A DNA stretch of 64,000 bases, from positions 3,090 through 67,089 of the forward strand of contig CAJUAH010000025.1 of the NCBI GenBank assembly GCA_910584375.1, written 5' to 3'. Positions 32,161-41,642 of the stretch are shown piece after piece. This DNA comes from an uncultured Acetatifactor sp. GTDB lineage: Bacteria; Bacillota; Clostridia; Lachnospirales; Lachnospiraceae. The notes beneath the pieces are model-generated. The model saw nothing but the letters and a program-made list of their open reading frames with translations, was not told the origin of the DNA and did not search any database. A program made the position numbers and the translations under genes. How positions within the stretch are numbered: the first letter of the stretch is position 1; every line of letters begins with the position of its first letter.

Positions 32161-33633
32161 ATGGATATCAGGAAAGCTCTCACAGAACAGATCAGAAGAT
32201 GCAGAAACAGAATGAATCTGGCCAGAGTCATTGACTGTGGGGTACTGTTCGCGGCGGCGGGGGGCGTGGCCGGTATGTTCTGCGAACTGTTTTCCCTTCT
32301 GTGGCCATTTTATCATGTGCATTTAGCGGCGGGCCTGTGTTTCGCGGTGGGCCTGCTGGCCGGGATCGTCTATGCCCTGTATCGGCGCGCGGACATGCGT
32401 CAGGCCGCCAGACGGCTGGATTCTTTTGGCCTGGAGGAGCGCATGATCACCGCTTACGAATGGATGGACAGGGGGGATAAGACGGGAGAGATATTTGCCG
32501 AACCCCAGAGACAGGACGCCTGGGCCTGCTATGAGCGGCTGCGCCATCGGATCAAAATCCCCCTCTGCCCGGATAAAAGACATGTGCTGGCGCTGATTCT
32601 GTCGGCGCTGCTGGTGGCAGCGTTGGGGATTGTGCCCTCCTCCGTGAGGGAGCGGGCGCAGACGCGCCATCAGGTGCAGGAGCAGGTGAAAAAAGAGGTG
32701 AAAGAGCTGGAGGAGTTTGTGGACGCGCTGGAGGGGGTGGATATGGACAGTCTGACCCCGGAGCAGAGAGAGCGGCTACGGGAGATCACGGAGGCCATGC
32801 GGCGCTCCGGGGAGGAGCTGCGGGGAGCGGAAAGCTGGGAGAGCCTGGGCGCTGCAGCGGAGCGGCTCGACTATAAATACGGACAGGCACAGCAGAGTCT
32901 GGAGCAACTGGCGGCGCAGCTGGCGGATCCGCGGGCGGCGGGCTTGGCTACGGCTCAGGCGCTGGCCAGGGCGGCGAACCCGGACGGAGTGGGACAGGTG
33001 TCCCCGCAGGCTGCCGTATCTCCGGGGCAGAGCGGAAACGGTTCGCCGGGCAGCGGAGACGGGGCGGGCCAGCAGGGCAGCGGAGACGGCACAGGCCAGC
33101 AGAATAACGGAGGCGGCACAGGCCAGCAGGGCAGCGGAGACGGCACAGGCCAGCAGAATAACGGAGACGGAACGGGTCAGCAGGGCAGCGGAGACGGCAC
33201 GGGTCAGCAGGGCAGCGGAGGCGGCACAGGCCAACAGGGCAGCGGAGACGGAACGGGCCAGCAGGGCAGCGGAGGCGGCTCGGGAGACGGCACAGGAAAC
33301 GGTGACGGTACAGGACAGGGCAGTAGCGCAGGGCAGGGAAACAGCGGCAGCGGAGGCGGCCGTGGAACAGGCAGCAGCAACGCGGCTCACGACTATGTCA
33401 GCATTCCCAATGCGGTGGGGGACGATCCTTCCCTGACCGGCAATAAATACGGGGATGATCATTCCGATTACATCCGCCAGCAGAACGGTCTTGCCTGGGA
33501 GGGAGAACATGTGGACTACAATTCCGTGATCGGGCAGTACACGGACAGCGCTTATGAGGGGATCGTGAGCGGCAGATATCCCGCCGGCATGGAGTCGGTG
33601 ATACGGGATTACTTTGAAAATCTGAACAAATGA
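32161..33633 (+). CDS. Membrane protein with Gly-Ser-Gln repeat linker
   Basis: The 490-residue product has two N-terminal membrane helices (~22-50, ~53-76), a cytoplasmic or external helical region and a third helix (~141-160). A coiled-coil part (~165-260) follows, then a low-complexity region (~290-400) of 9-residue repeats GSGDGTGQQ. The final ~80 residues are folded and contain DYVSIPNAVGDDPSLTGN. It resembles DUF4175-like proteins that precede MoxR genes. The start at ATG 32161 follows the permease stop by two bases. The flexible linker may expose the C-terminal domain to VWA partners. Confidence 0.8.
   Translation: MDIRKALTEQIRRCRNRMNLARVIDCGVLFAAAGGVAGMFCELFSLLWPFYHVHLAAGLCFAVGLLAGIVYALYRRADMRQAARRLDSFGLEERMITAYEWMDRGDKTGEIFAEPQRQDAWACYERLRHRIKIPLCPDKRHVLALILSALLVAALGIVPSSVRERAQTRHQVQEQVKKEVKELEEFVDALEGVDMDSLTPEQRERLREITEAMRRSGEELRGAESWESLGAAAERLDYKYGQAQQSLEQLAAQLADPRAAGLATAQALARAANPDGVGQVSPQAAVSPGQSGNGSPGSGDGAGQQGSGDGTGQQNNGGGTGQQGSGDGTGQQNNGDGTGQQGSGDGTGQQGSGGGTGQQGSGDGTGQQGSGGGSGDGTGNGDGTGQGSSAGQGNSGSGGGRGTGSSNAAHDYVSIPNAVGDDPSLTGNKYGDDHSDYIRQQNGLAWEGEHVDYNSVIGQYTDSAYEGIVSGRYPAGMESVIRDYFENLNK
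33049..33264 (+). repeat. Eight 27-bp tandem repeats (GSGDGTGQQ)
   Basis: Eight in-frame 27-base units encode GSGDGTGQQ or variants (NNGGGTGQQ, GSGGGTGQQ). The repeats differ at few bases and a degenerate tail continues to ~33370. Unit number can change by slippage, which would alter linker length. Confidence 0.9.
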
Positions 33634-33682
33634 TCGGCCGCGCAGGCGGAGATTCGGGCGAACAGCCAGCAAGGAGAATGCG

Positions 33683-34639
33683 ATGTCAGAGATTGAGATT
33701 TATCAACAGAAGATCATGGAGTGCGAGCAGGAGATCGGCAAGGGGATCATCGGGCAGAGAGATATCATCCGCCAGGTCATGCTGGTCATGCTCTCCGGCG
33801 GAAACGTGCTGCTGGAGGGTATGCCGGGCCTGGGCAAGACCATGCTGGTGCGCACCGTCGGGCAGGTGTTCAGACTGTCCTTCAAGCGCATACAGTTTAC
33901 GCCGGATCTGATGCCCAGCGACGTGACAGGCACCAATATCATGGTGAAGGAGGAGGGAAACAGCAGTTTCCGGTTTGAGAGAGGCCCGATCTTTGCCAAT
34001 CTGGTGCTGGCGGACGAGATCAACCGGGCCACGCCCAAGACCCAGTCCGCCCTGCTGGAAGCCATGCAGGAACATACGGTGACAGTGGGCAATGAGAGCC
34101 ATCTGCTGGAGGAACCCTTTATGGTGCTGGCCACCCAGAACCCCATCGAACAGGAGGGAACCTATCCGCTGCCGGAGGCGCAGCTGGACCGCTTTATGTT
34201 CAAGGTGCTGGTCAGGTTCCCCGACAAGGAGGAGCTGCGGGGGATCGTGGGGCTTACGGAGGGGCACGGGGCTCCCGAGATCCGCGGGCTTATGGATGGG
34301 GAGGAGCTGATGGCGGCCAGAAGGCTTATAGCCCGTATCCCCATTGCGGAAGCCGTTATGAATTATATACTGGAACTGGTCATGGCTACCCATGAACCGA
34401 ACCCGTATATTCGGGAGGGGGCAAGTCCCAGAGCCGCCCAGGCGATGATCCGCGCGTCCCGGGCCAGAGCTTTTATGGAGGGACGACTGAACGTCTCCTT
34501 TGAGGACGTGCAGAGCGTAGCCTATCCGGTGCTGCGTCACCGATTGATACTGAGTTTTGACGCCATATCCGAGGGGATAACGGAAGATGCGGTGATCCGG
34601 CAGATCATTGACGCCAGGGAAAAGAGTATGTATGCTTGA
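33683..34639 (+). CDS. MoxR-family AAA+ ATPase
   Basis: The 318-residue product has Walker A (GMPGLGKT), Walker B (LVLADEINRATPKTQSALLE), sensor 1 (VLATQNPIEQEGTYPLPEAQ) and the Arg-rich C-terminal lid. These match MoxR AAA+ chaperones, which activate partner proteins that carry VWA domains. The partners here are the DUF58 and VWA proteins directly downstream. It begins 49 bases after the preceding gene with AAGGAG upstream. The next gene overlaps its end. Confidence 0.95.
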   Translation: MSEIEIYQQKIMECEQEIGKGIIGQRDIIRQVMLVMLSGGNVLLEGMPGLGKTMLVRTVGQVFRLSFKRIQFTPDLMPSDVTGTNIMVKEEGNSSFRFERGPIFANLVLADEINRATPKTQSALLEAMQEHTVTVGNESHLLEEPFMVLATQNPIEQEGTYPLPEAQLDRFMFKVLVRFPDKEELRGIVGLTEGHGAPEIRGLMDGEELMAARRLIARIPIAEAVMNYILELVMATHEPNPYIREGASPRAAQAMIRASRARAFMEGRLNVSFEDVQSVAYPVLRHRLILSFDAISEGITEDAVIRQIIDAREKSMYA

Positions 34640-35507
34640 CAGACATTTTTTTGATACGCTGTCCAGATTCAGGCTGCGGATGGGGCACAAGAGCGATCTG
34701 AACATGTCCGGCAACCGCAAGTCCTCGCAAAAGGGTATGTCCGCGGAGTTTTCTGATTTTCGGGAGTATATGCCGGGGGACGATCTGCGCCGTATGGACT
34801 GGAACGTGTACGCCAGACTGGACAAATTGTATATCCGGGAGTATATGGAGGAAAAGGAGGCTGTGGTATCGGTTCTGATCGATACCAGCGCCTCCATGGA
34901 TTATGGCGCTCACAGCAAGGCGGAGCTGGCCCGGGATCTGGCGGCGGTGGCGTCTTATCTGGCTCTGTACAATATGGACAGGCTCAGACTTTACGATATG
35001 AGAGATATGAGCCGGGAGCTTGCGGTCAGCGGAGGCCGCAACGCTTTTCCCAAGGTGCTGCGCTGGCTGGAACGGCTTGACTTTTCCGGGGAGGTGGATA
35101 TGCTTGCCGCCGCCGGGAAGATGCGGCTGCGCGGGCCGGGCGTGACGGTGCTGATCAGCGATTTTCTCCATGAGGACATGCTGGGTGAAAACGGCGGCTA
35201 TGAAAAGCTGCTGCAGTACCTTCAGTATTGCAGACAGCGTCCGGTGGTGCTGCACACCCTGGCCTCGGAGGAATTGGAGATTCCGCTGGAGGGGGCGCTC
35301 AACCTGATCGACGCGGAGAGCCGGTCCCAACTGCGGCTGACGGTGGATGCCAGAGCGATAGACAGTTACAGGCGGGAGTTGAAACGCCTGACGGAGAGGA
35401 TGAAAAAAGGCTGCGCGGGGGGCAGAGGAACCTATGTGCTCTGCGACACAGGAAGGGACAGGAACCAGCTTGTGTTCCGGGATCTGAGGGTGATCTATGA
35501 TATTTGA
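34632..35507 (+). CDS. DUF58 (VWA-like) protein
   Basis: The 291-residue product contains EFSDFREYMPGDDLRRMDWN, the DUF58 signature, and a VWA-like segment SVLIDTSASMDYG with a DxSxS metal site. I use the ATG at 34632, overlapping the MoxR stop by eight bases; a TTG further upstream would extend into MoxR. MoxR-DUF58 pairs are a well-known module thought to assemble or activate membrane complexes with metal-binding VWA proteins. It overlaps the next gene by 11 bases, so expression is coupled. Confidence 0.93.
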   Translation: MLDRHFFDTLSRFRLRMGHKSDLNMSGNRKSSQKGMSAEFSDFREYMPGDDLRRMDWNVYARLDKLYIREYMEEKEAVVSVLIDTSASMDYGAHSKAELARDLAAVASYLALYNMDRLRLYDMRDMSRELAVSGGRNAFPKVLRWLERLDFSGEVDMLAAAGKMRLRGPGVTVLISDFLHEDMLGENGGYEKLLQYLQYCRQRPVVLHTLASEELEIPLEGALNLIDAESRSQLRLTVDARAIDSYRRELKRLTERMKKGCAGGRGTYVLCDTGRDRNQLVFRDLRVIYDI

Positions 35508-38500
35508 GAGTTTGTGGCCGTTGGCGCTGCTGCTGGCAGTTCCGGTGGTGATCATTTTTTATCTGTTAAAGCCCAGGGGGAAGGATCACAGAATATCCTC
35601 CATATTGTTGTGGGAAAAAATGTTCAAAAACCAGCAGGCTAAGACCTTTCTGGAAAAATTCATCCACAATATACTGATGTATCTCCAGATTCTGATGATT
35701 CTGTTTCTGGTGCTGGCGCTGATGTCGCCGTATATACACAGGCCGGGGACGGGCAGGGGCAATATGATTCTGGTGCTGGATACCAGCGGCAGCATGCAGC
35801 ATGACACGGGAGAGGGCAGAACGCGCCTGGAGGAGGCGGTGGAGCGGGCCAGGAACCTGGTGGCGTCCTCGGAGGGGACGGCATTTTCCATTGTCGCCAG
35901 CGACTGTATGGGGACGGAGCTGCTGGCCGTGGGCGTGCGGGACAGACAGAGCCTGTACAGTGTGCTGGACCGGGTGGAATGCAGCGACGGCCCTCAGGAT
36001 CTGCGGGGGGCGGAGAGCGTTGTGGAGACTCTGCGCACGGCACAGACGGAGCGGGGGGAGCAGAGCGCCCCGGCGGAGGTGATCGTGTTCACCGACGGCA
36101 ACGGCGCCCAGGAGGCCATGAGCTTTGCCGCTTATTTTGATGCCCGGGTGCTGGTGATGGGGGATGCGGTGAGCAATGTCGCAAACAATTTCCTGACTTA
36201 TACGGAGAATGCGGAGACGGCAGGTGACGGAGAGAACGGCGCGTCCGATCCAGGGGATGTATCCATAGTGTGCGCGTCCAGCCTCACCAATTACAGCGAG
36301 GCGGAGGCATCTCTGGAGGTCAGCCTGTACGACGGCAACGATCTGCGGGAGATCCGGCAGGTGACACTGGAGGCGGGGGAGACGACGCTGCTGTTTTTTG
36401 CTCCGTTTGTGTGGCAGGGGGAGCCGCTGCGCAGTGAGATCGGCTCAGTGCGTTTTGCGGGAACCCGGTCCGGAGACTCTCTGGCCGGGGATAATATCGC
36501 TTATGCGGTGGCCGGGAAGGCCGACAGGATACAGGCGGTGCTGATCGGACAGGGAAACACTTATATTGAGAAAGCATATCAGGCGGCCACGGGCATGAGC
36601 CTGACCAAAGCAAGCAGCGATACGGCTCTTGCGGAGGACGACGGCAGTGTGCGTGTCTATGATGCTGACGTCTCTGCCGGTCAGTCGGACGCTTGCAGGC
36701 TGGTATTTGCGGATACCGAAAATGCCGTCGGCACGGCGGAGCGGGTTATGCTCACCGTTACAAACTGTGATCTGACGGAGGGGATATCCTCTTTTTCGGT
36801 GGGCGTCAATGAGACAAAGGTGTATGATGTACCCCAGTGGGGCGTGGGATTTCTCTGGGCCGGGGAACAGTGCGCGGGTTATTATGGTGAACAGGACGGC
36901 GTAAAGACCGTGGTGGTGGGATTTGATATCCGGGAATCCGATTTTCCCCTGAGGGCGGAGTTCCCCATTTTTATCTCCAATGCCATCCACTATCTGGGAG
37001 ATACCTCTCTTCTGGCGAACAATGTCTATCGGGCGGGAGAGCGGGTGGTCTTTCATCCCCAGGCGGATATCGATGTGAATACGCTGGAGGCGCAGACCCG
37101 TAAGGCGGGGCTTTATGAGGTGCAGGCAGGAGACATACTGGAGAGATATGTGGTACGTTTTGATACAGGCAGCCAGTCCGACGGACGGCTGCCTGCGGAG
37201 GGAACGCCGGAGCAAAGCAGCCAGGGCGATCACATGGTGAAAAGGCAGCTCAGAAATGTTTTGCTGGTGGCGCTGCTGCTGCTTTTGGCGCTGGAATGGC
37301 TGCTGTATGTGCGGCAGACGCGCAGCCGCAGCAGGTTTTATCTGGCGGTGCGGCTGGTGTGCGCGGCGCTGTTGCTGCTGGCGCTGTGCGGTGTGTCGGT
37401 GAGCAGGCGCAGCGGCGTCAATACCACGGTTTTTCTGGTGGATATATCAGACAGCAACGGGCAGAACCTGGAGGAGATGGAGAGCTATCTGCACAGGCAG
37501 CTCGGAGCCATGCCCCGGGACAACCAATACGGTATTGTCACCTTTGGCAAGAATTCTCTGGTGGATCAGTTCCTGACCGGGGAGGATCATTTCTCCGGGA
37601 TCATGTCCATGCCGGACAGGACAGCCACCGATATGGAGGAGGCGGTGTCCAGAGCGCTGGCCATGCTCCCGGCTCAGGGTGCGGGGAGGCTGGTCATTCT
37701 CACCGACGGCAGGGAGACCCGGGGGGATCTGACCAACATGGCGTCGGCCCTGGCCGCCGGGCAGGTGGAAGTGCTGGCGCTGCTCTATGAACCGGAGACA
37801 GGACCGGACGCCTATGTGGAGGAGGTAAAGCTGCCCGGCTATCTGCACCAGGGGGACGCCTATTCCATGACCGTGACGGTACAGAGCAATTATGAGACGG
37901 ATGCCCAGCTACAGATCTGGGCGGGCAGTATGCAGACTGCCGCCTATTCCGTCCACCTGACAAGGGGTACCAACCGTTTTCAGTTCAGGCAGGAGGTCAC
38001 GGGGGAAAACGCGGAGAGTTTTGAGGCCAGAGTGGTGGCGCCGGGGGACGTCTGCGGTGAGAATGACAGTTATCATGCCTATGCGGCGGTGGACTCGGCC
38101 CCCAGGGTGCTGGTGGTATCCGGTCCGGGCGAGGACAGCGGCGAGTATGAAAAGCTGCTGCGCAGCGCCAACTGCGATTACGGCGTGGTATCTGCGTTCA
38201 ACGCGCCGAAGACGCTGGAGGCCATGCTGGAATACAAGAGCATTGTGCTGGAGAATGTGTATCTGGCGGATCTGCCGGATGGCTTTCTGGACAATATTGA
38301 GACTTACGTGGGGGAGTACGGCTGCGGACTGATCTGTTGTGGCGGAGACGAGAGCTATGCCCTGGGAGGCTACCGGGAGAGCGTGCTGGAAACCCTGCTC
38401 CCGGTGGATATGGAGCTGCGGGGCGTGAATGAGATCCCCCATATGGCCATGATCATGGTGATCGACCACTCCGGGAGCATGGGAGCGAGTACGGGCAGCG

Positions 38501-40050
38501 GTTCCACCAGTCTGGATCTGGCGATCACGGCCGCGCAGACGGCGGTGGATGAGCTGCGTGGCAGCGACTATGTGGGCGTTCTCACTTTTGACGATACCTA
38601 CAGCTGGGTGGTGGAACCCACGCTGGCCCAGGACAAGGAGGAGATCAAAAGACAGATCGCCACCATACCCGAGGGCGGCGGAACCACGATCCAGCCTGCT
38701 CTGTGGGAGGCTTTGGAACAAGCGGCAAAGTGCGATGTCGCCATCCGGCATGTGGTCCTCCTGACCGACGGGCAGGGGGAGAGTACGGATTACAGAAGAC
38801 TCACATCCGCCTATGTGAACGGGGGAGTAACGCTGTCCACCGTGGCGGTGGGAGACGGCTCGGACGCGAAACTGCTGGAGCAGATCGCCCTGACCTGCGG
38901 CGGGCGTTACTATTATTCCGACATTGTCACGGATATACCCAAAATATTCGCGCAGGAGGTGTTTTTAGGCGGGGATACCTATCTGCAAAACGGGGAGTTT
39001 GCCCTGGCGGTGCGCGGCGGGGAAATCACGGACGGACTGTTCGCAAATGGCTGGCCCATTTTATACGGTTATGTCAGCGCGACACCCAAGGATACGTCTC
39101 AGGTGCTGATTGCCTCGGAAAAGGATGATCCTGTGCTGTCCGTGATGCAATACGGACTGGGGCATACCGTGGCCTGGAATACGGATGTGACGAATCAGTG
39201 GACCGCGGGATTCGCGGGTGAGGACGACTATGTACAGCTGTGGAAACGCCTGGTGGACTACAGCGTCGGCAACGCCGGAGTGGGAGAGGACTCGGTGGAT
39301 GTGATGACGGCGGGAGGAACTACCAATATCTCTTATCGCGCCCTGGCCTATGATGAGAAGACCAGGGTGGAGGCGGTGTATACCGATCCGGAGGGCAATA
39401 CCAGAACCCAGAGCCTGCAGGCCACGGCGCCGGGAGAGTATGAGGTACAACTGGACACGGAGAAGATGGGGATTTACAATCTGAACCTGCGGCGCATGGA
39501 CGGAGAAAAGGTCACCAACGCCGTGACCACCGCGGCGGCGGTGCAGTATTCGGAGGAATATAAATTTGATATCGGAAACGGAGGTTTCAAGTCCTTTGTG
39601 GAGCGCTACGGAAGGATTCTGGAGCCGGAGGAGAATTTCTGGCAGCAGAGAAACAGCGCCGCACGGCAGAGGTATGACCTGACGCCGTGGCTGATTCTGC
39701 TGGCGATCCTGTGGTTTGTCATGGATATAGGGTTTAGGCGTTTCTGTTTCCGTCCCCAGGATACCCGACTGTACCGCCGCATGGCGGAGCGTATGGCCCG
39801 TAAGAAGAGGGGAGCAGACACCGGAAAAGGGCTGACGCAGGATGTAAGGGCGATTTCCCCGGAAATGGGGGATGAAGAGCCGGATCATGCGAATACGGCA
39901 GGAATATCGGCCCTGGCGGAGTCTTCGGAGTCGGAGACGGGGACTCCGGCCGGGAAGAAACGCAGACATCCGGGGAAAGCGGCGAAACAGCCGCCCCAGA
40001 CCCTGGACACTTCGGCTCTGCTCAAAAAGAGGGATCAGAGAAATCAGTAG
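35497..40050 (+). CDS. Giant membrane protein with three VWA domains (BatA-like fusion)
   Basis: The 1517-residue product begins with a BatA-type region: membrane helices (~7-25, ~58-75) and the first VWA with a DTSGS site at 95. Two more helices follow at ~587 and ~614. A second VWA has DISDS at 649, a GATase1-like segment (~870-960) follows, and a third VWA has DHSGS at 990. A C-terminal membrane helix (~1397) and a basic cytoplasmic tail complete it. All three metal-binding sites keep DxSxS. In related operons these are two separate proteins; here no stop occurs at the junction (near 37230). Together with MoxR and DUF58 it probably forms a MoxR-activated envelope complex. Confidence 0.9.
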   Translation: MIFESLWPLALLLAVPVVIIFYLLKPRGKDHRISSILLWEKMFKNQQAKTFLEKFIHNILMYLQILMILFLVLALMSPYIHRPGTGRGNMILVLDTSGSMQHDTGEGRTRLEEAVERARNLVASSEGTAFSIVASDCMGTELLAVGVRDRQSLYSVLDRVECSDGPQDLRGAESVVETLRTAQTERGEQSAPAEVIVFTDGNGAQEAMSFAAYFDARVLVMGDAVSNVANNFLTYTENAETAGDGENGASDPGDVSIVCASSLTNYSEAEASLEVSLYDGNDLREIRQVTLEAGETTLLFFAPFVWQGEPLRSEIGSVRFAGTRSGDSLAGDNIAYAVAGKADRIQAVLIGQGNTYIEKAYQAATGMSLTKASSDTALAEDDGSVRVYDADVSAGQSDACRLVFADTENAVGTAERVMLTVTNCDLTEGISSFSVGVNETKVYDVPQWGVGFLWAGEQCAGYYGEQDGVKTVVVGFDIRESDFPLRAEFPIFISNAIHYLGDTSLLANNVYRAGERVVFHPQADIDVNTLEAQTRKAGLYEVQAGDILERYVVRFDTGSQSDGRLPAEGTPEQSSQGDHMVKRQLRNVLLVALLLLLALEWLLYVRQTRSRSRFYLAVRLVCAALLLLALCGVSVSRRSGVNTTVFLVDISDSNGQNLEEMESYLHRQLGAMPRDNQYGIVTFGKNSLVDQFLTGEDHFSGIMSMPDRTATDMEEAVSRALAMLPAQGAGRLVILTDGRETRGDLTNMASALAAGQVEVLALLYEPETGPDAYVEEVKLPGYLHQGDAYSMTVTVQSNYETDAQLQIWAGSMQTAAYSVHLTRGTNRFQFRQEVTGENAESFEARVVAPGDVCGENDSYHAYAAVDSAPRVLVVSGPGEDSGEYEKLLRSANCDYGVVSAFNAPKTLEAMLEYKSIVLENVYLADLPDGFLDNIETYVGEYGCGLICCGGDESYALGGYRESVLETLLPVDMELRGVNEIPHMAMIMVIDHSGSMGASTGSGSTSLDLAITAAQTAVDELRGSDYVGVLTFDDTYSWVVEPTLAQDKEEIKRQIATIPEGGGTTIQPALWEALEQAAKCDVAIRHVVLLTDGQGESTDYRRLTSAYVNGGVTLSTVAVGDGSDAKLLEQIALTCGGRYYYSDIVTDIPKIFAQEVFLGGDTYLQNGEFALAVRGGEITDGLFANGWPILYGYVSATPKDTSQVLIASEKDDPVLSVMQYGLGHTVAWNTDVTNQWTAGFAGEDDYVQLWKRLVDYSVGNAGVGEDSVDVMTAGGTTNISYRALAYDEKTRVEAVYTDPEGNTRTQSLQATAPGEYEVQLDTEKMGIYNLNLRRMDGEKVTNAVTTAAAVQYSEEYKFDIGNGGFKSFVERYGRILEPEENFWQQRNSAARQRYDLTPWLILLAILWFVMDIGFRRFCFRPQDTRLYRRMAERMARKKRGADTGKGLTQDVRAISPEMGDEEPDHANTAGISALAESSESETGTPAGKKRRHPGKAAKQPPQTLDTSALLKKRDQRNQ

Positions 40051-40053
40051 GCG

Positions 40054-40737
40054 CTATCCCTGTATGAATCGGCGGATGTTCTTCTCCGCCGCCTGGGGAT
40101 TCAGCTCCAGGATGCGGTCATGGATCTTCCGAAAGGCGTCCCGGGAGGAGATATCCGGGGACAGGTCTTCTCCCCAGAAGTCCTCGGTGGTGCAAAAGAC
40201 GTTACTGCTCCAGCCGTACTCTTCGCCGTATTTATTCTTTTTCTGCGACTGTCCGCATACGGTGAGGAACAGGTTTCTCTGCAGGTTCACCAGGGCGCGG
40301 TCAAAGCGGGACGCGTCCTCCTTGCCTATGCCGCAGATGCGTTTGAGATCGTGGAGAGCGACTCTGCCGCTGTCGCTGACTGTTTCATAGATGCTCTTTT
40401 CCAGCTGGCTGGCTTTCCCTTCGTCATACCATTCGTCAAAGACTGTCCCCTGTCTGCGCACGGCCAGAAAGCAGGGATACCACTCTCTGGTGATATAGCC
40501 GCCGGTACCGAAAAATACTTTGCCGTAAGCGATGTCGTCCCGCTCCTGCACAACCCGCATTCGCCATTCCCAAGGATCGGTCTCCGGATCGCCGGTATGC
40601 CATGCGACAGGGGATTGGGCGGGAGCGCAGTTCCAGCCAAAGGGAACTACCGCATAGATTCCTCTGGCGTTGCCTCCGGCCATGGAAAAGCCGCTTATTA
40701 ACAGTTCTTTGCAAAATTCCGAATAGTTGTTTACCAT
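40054..40737 (-). CDS. AlkZ-related winged-helix protein
   Basis: The 227-residue product has MVNNYSEFCKELLISGFSMAG, a beta-rich middle (GIYAVVPFGW, WHTGDPETDPWEWRMRVV) and a helical C-terminal end (LHDLKRICGIGKEDASRFDRA). These fit the AlkZ-related family, which shares the winged-helix fold of AlkZ DNA glycosylases but is usually of unknown function; the catalytic QxQ motif of AlkZ is not obvious. It is convergent with the VWA gene with only 3 bases between stops, so no terminator separates them. Confidence 0.75.
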   Translation of the reverse strand: MVNNYSEFCKELLISGFSMAGGNARGIYAVVPFGWNCAPAQSPVAWHTGDPETDPWEWRMRVVQERDDIAYGKVFFGTGGYITREWYPCFLAVRRQGTVFDEWYDEGKASQLEKSIYETVSDSGRVALHDLKRICGIGKEDASRFDRALVNLQRNLFLTVCGQSQKKNKYGEEYGWSSNVFCTTEDFWGEDLSPDISSRDAFRKIHDRILELNPQAAEKNIRRFIQG

Positions 40738-40771
40738 GGGTTTTTGTCCTTTCTATTTTTCAGTTAATAAA

Positions 40772-40823
40772 ATATTACCAGACTAAACAAGACAGCATCA
40801 TGTCCTGTTTAGTCTGGTAATAT
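40772..40823. repeat. 52-bp near-perfect palindrome (23-bp arms)
   Basis: The arms (40772-40794 and 40801-40823) pair at 22 of 23 positions around the loop GCATCA and read ATATTACCAGACTAAACA at the outer part. The stem is far longer than a usual terminator, yet on the minus strand it is followed by a T-rich run, so it may end the DUF2752 transcript. Its outer sequence and length suggest a mobile palindromic element or a protein-bound site. Confidence 0.8.
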
Positions 40824-40831
40824 GGCGGATT

Positions 40832-41251
40832 TCAGAGTTTGATTCCCATGCCCAGCAACAGAATATTCTTAAGGATCCAGTTCACGGCGACAATGACCAG
40901 CGCGGCATAGAGATGCCAGTTGTGGAAACGCATTCCGCGAAAGTATTTGTAATGGGTGATTCGGGCGAGAGCGTGGGAGAGCATGAAACTTCCGTACAGC
41001 GCGGCACTGTAGGGCACCAGCGGATGATACCACAGGGAATGCAGTATGTGGCCCTGGAGCAGGCTGATCAGGGCTCTTGTGCCGCCGCATCCTGGGCAGT
41101 AGAAACCGAAATAATGATAAGCCACGCAGGGGGGTAAGGAAATATGTGGCAGGAGTACATAATAGAACAGTACTCCTGCCACAAGGCTCACTCCCAGAAA
41201 AACGCATCCCAGATAAAATAAATTGTCCTCCAGCGTACGTTCCTGTTTCAT
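40832..41251 (-). CDS. DUF2752 membrane protein
   Basis: The 139-residue product has four predicted helices and the family motif FYCPGCGGTRALISLLQG in the loop after the first helix. DUF2752 proteins occur widely in Bacteria and their role is unknown; the conserved CPxCGxTR suggests metal or thiol chemistry at the membrane. It starts 5 bases after the stop of the upstream gene and forms a minus-strand cluster of small membrane proteins. Confidence 0.92.
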   Translation of the reverse strand: MKQERTLEDNLFYLGCVFLGVSLVAGVLFYYVLLPHISLPPCVAYHYFGFYCPGCGGTRALISLLQGHILHSLWYHPLVPYSAALYGSFMLSHALARITHYKYFRGMRFHNWHLYAALVIVAVNWILKNILLLGMGIKL

Positions 41252-41255
41252 GGGG

Positions 41256-41600
41256 TTACATTAAAGAAGAAACGTCATAGCCCATTGACGCCAGCCAGCC
41301 CATGATGGCAACACTGCCGACAATCCAGATTACGGCGAAAACAATACCGATGATGGAACATACCATACCGGCAGTAGCCAGACCGCTCTTCTGTTTCTTC
41401 TTGGACATAACGGAGCAAACGATGCCGCCGATGCCCAGAGCAATGCCCAGATAGGTGATACAGCATCCCAGCACGATAGCGGCGATACCCAAAATCAGAG
41501 ATACAATAGCGAGAGTATCTGTCTTCTTGGGTTCCGGGGAGCTGGGCTGCTGATAGCCGGGCTGCTCATAAGAGTTGTTTTGGAAATTTTGACCGTCCAT
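41256..41600 (-). CDS. DUF4190-like membrane protein
   Basis: The 114-residue product has a Gln/Pro/Tyr-rich cytoplasmic N-terminus (to ~28) and two hydrophobic segments (~30-60 and ~73-105) separated by a Lys-rich loop (SKKKQKSG). This layout matches DUF4190-type proteins. Gly-rich helices suggest oligomerisation. An AGGAGGA site precedes the ATG. Function is unknown. Confidence 0.82.
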   Translation of the reverse strand: MDGQNFQNNSYEQPGYQQPSSPEPKKTDTLAIVSLILGIAAIVLGCCITYLGIALGIGGIVCSVMSKKKQKSGLATAGMVCSIIGIVFAVIWIVGSVAIMGWLASMGYDVSSLM

Positions 41601-41642
41601 TTCTAAATCCTCCTCATAAATGAATAATTTGTGTTCCGTGCT

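Noticed and set aside
33049..33264. CRISPR-like array
   Set aside because: The 27-bp units are directly adjacent, in frame and without unique spacers; they encode a protein repeat. The 24-bp units at 61402-61545 were rejected for the same reason.
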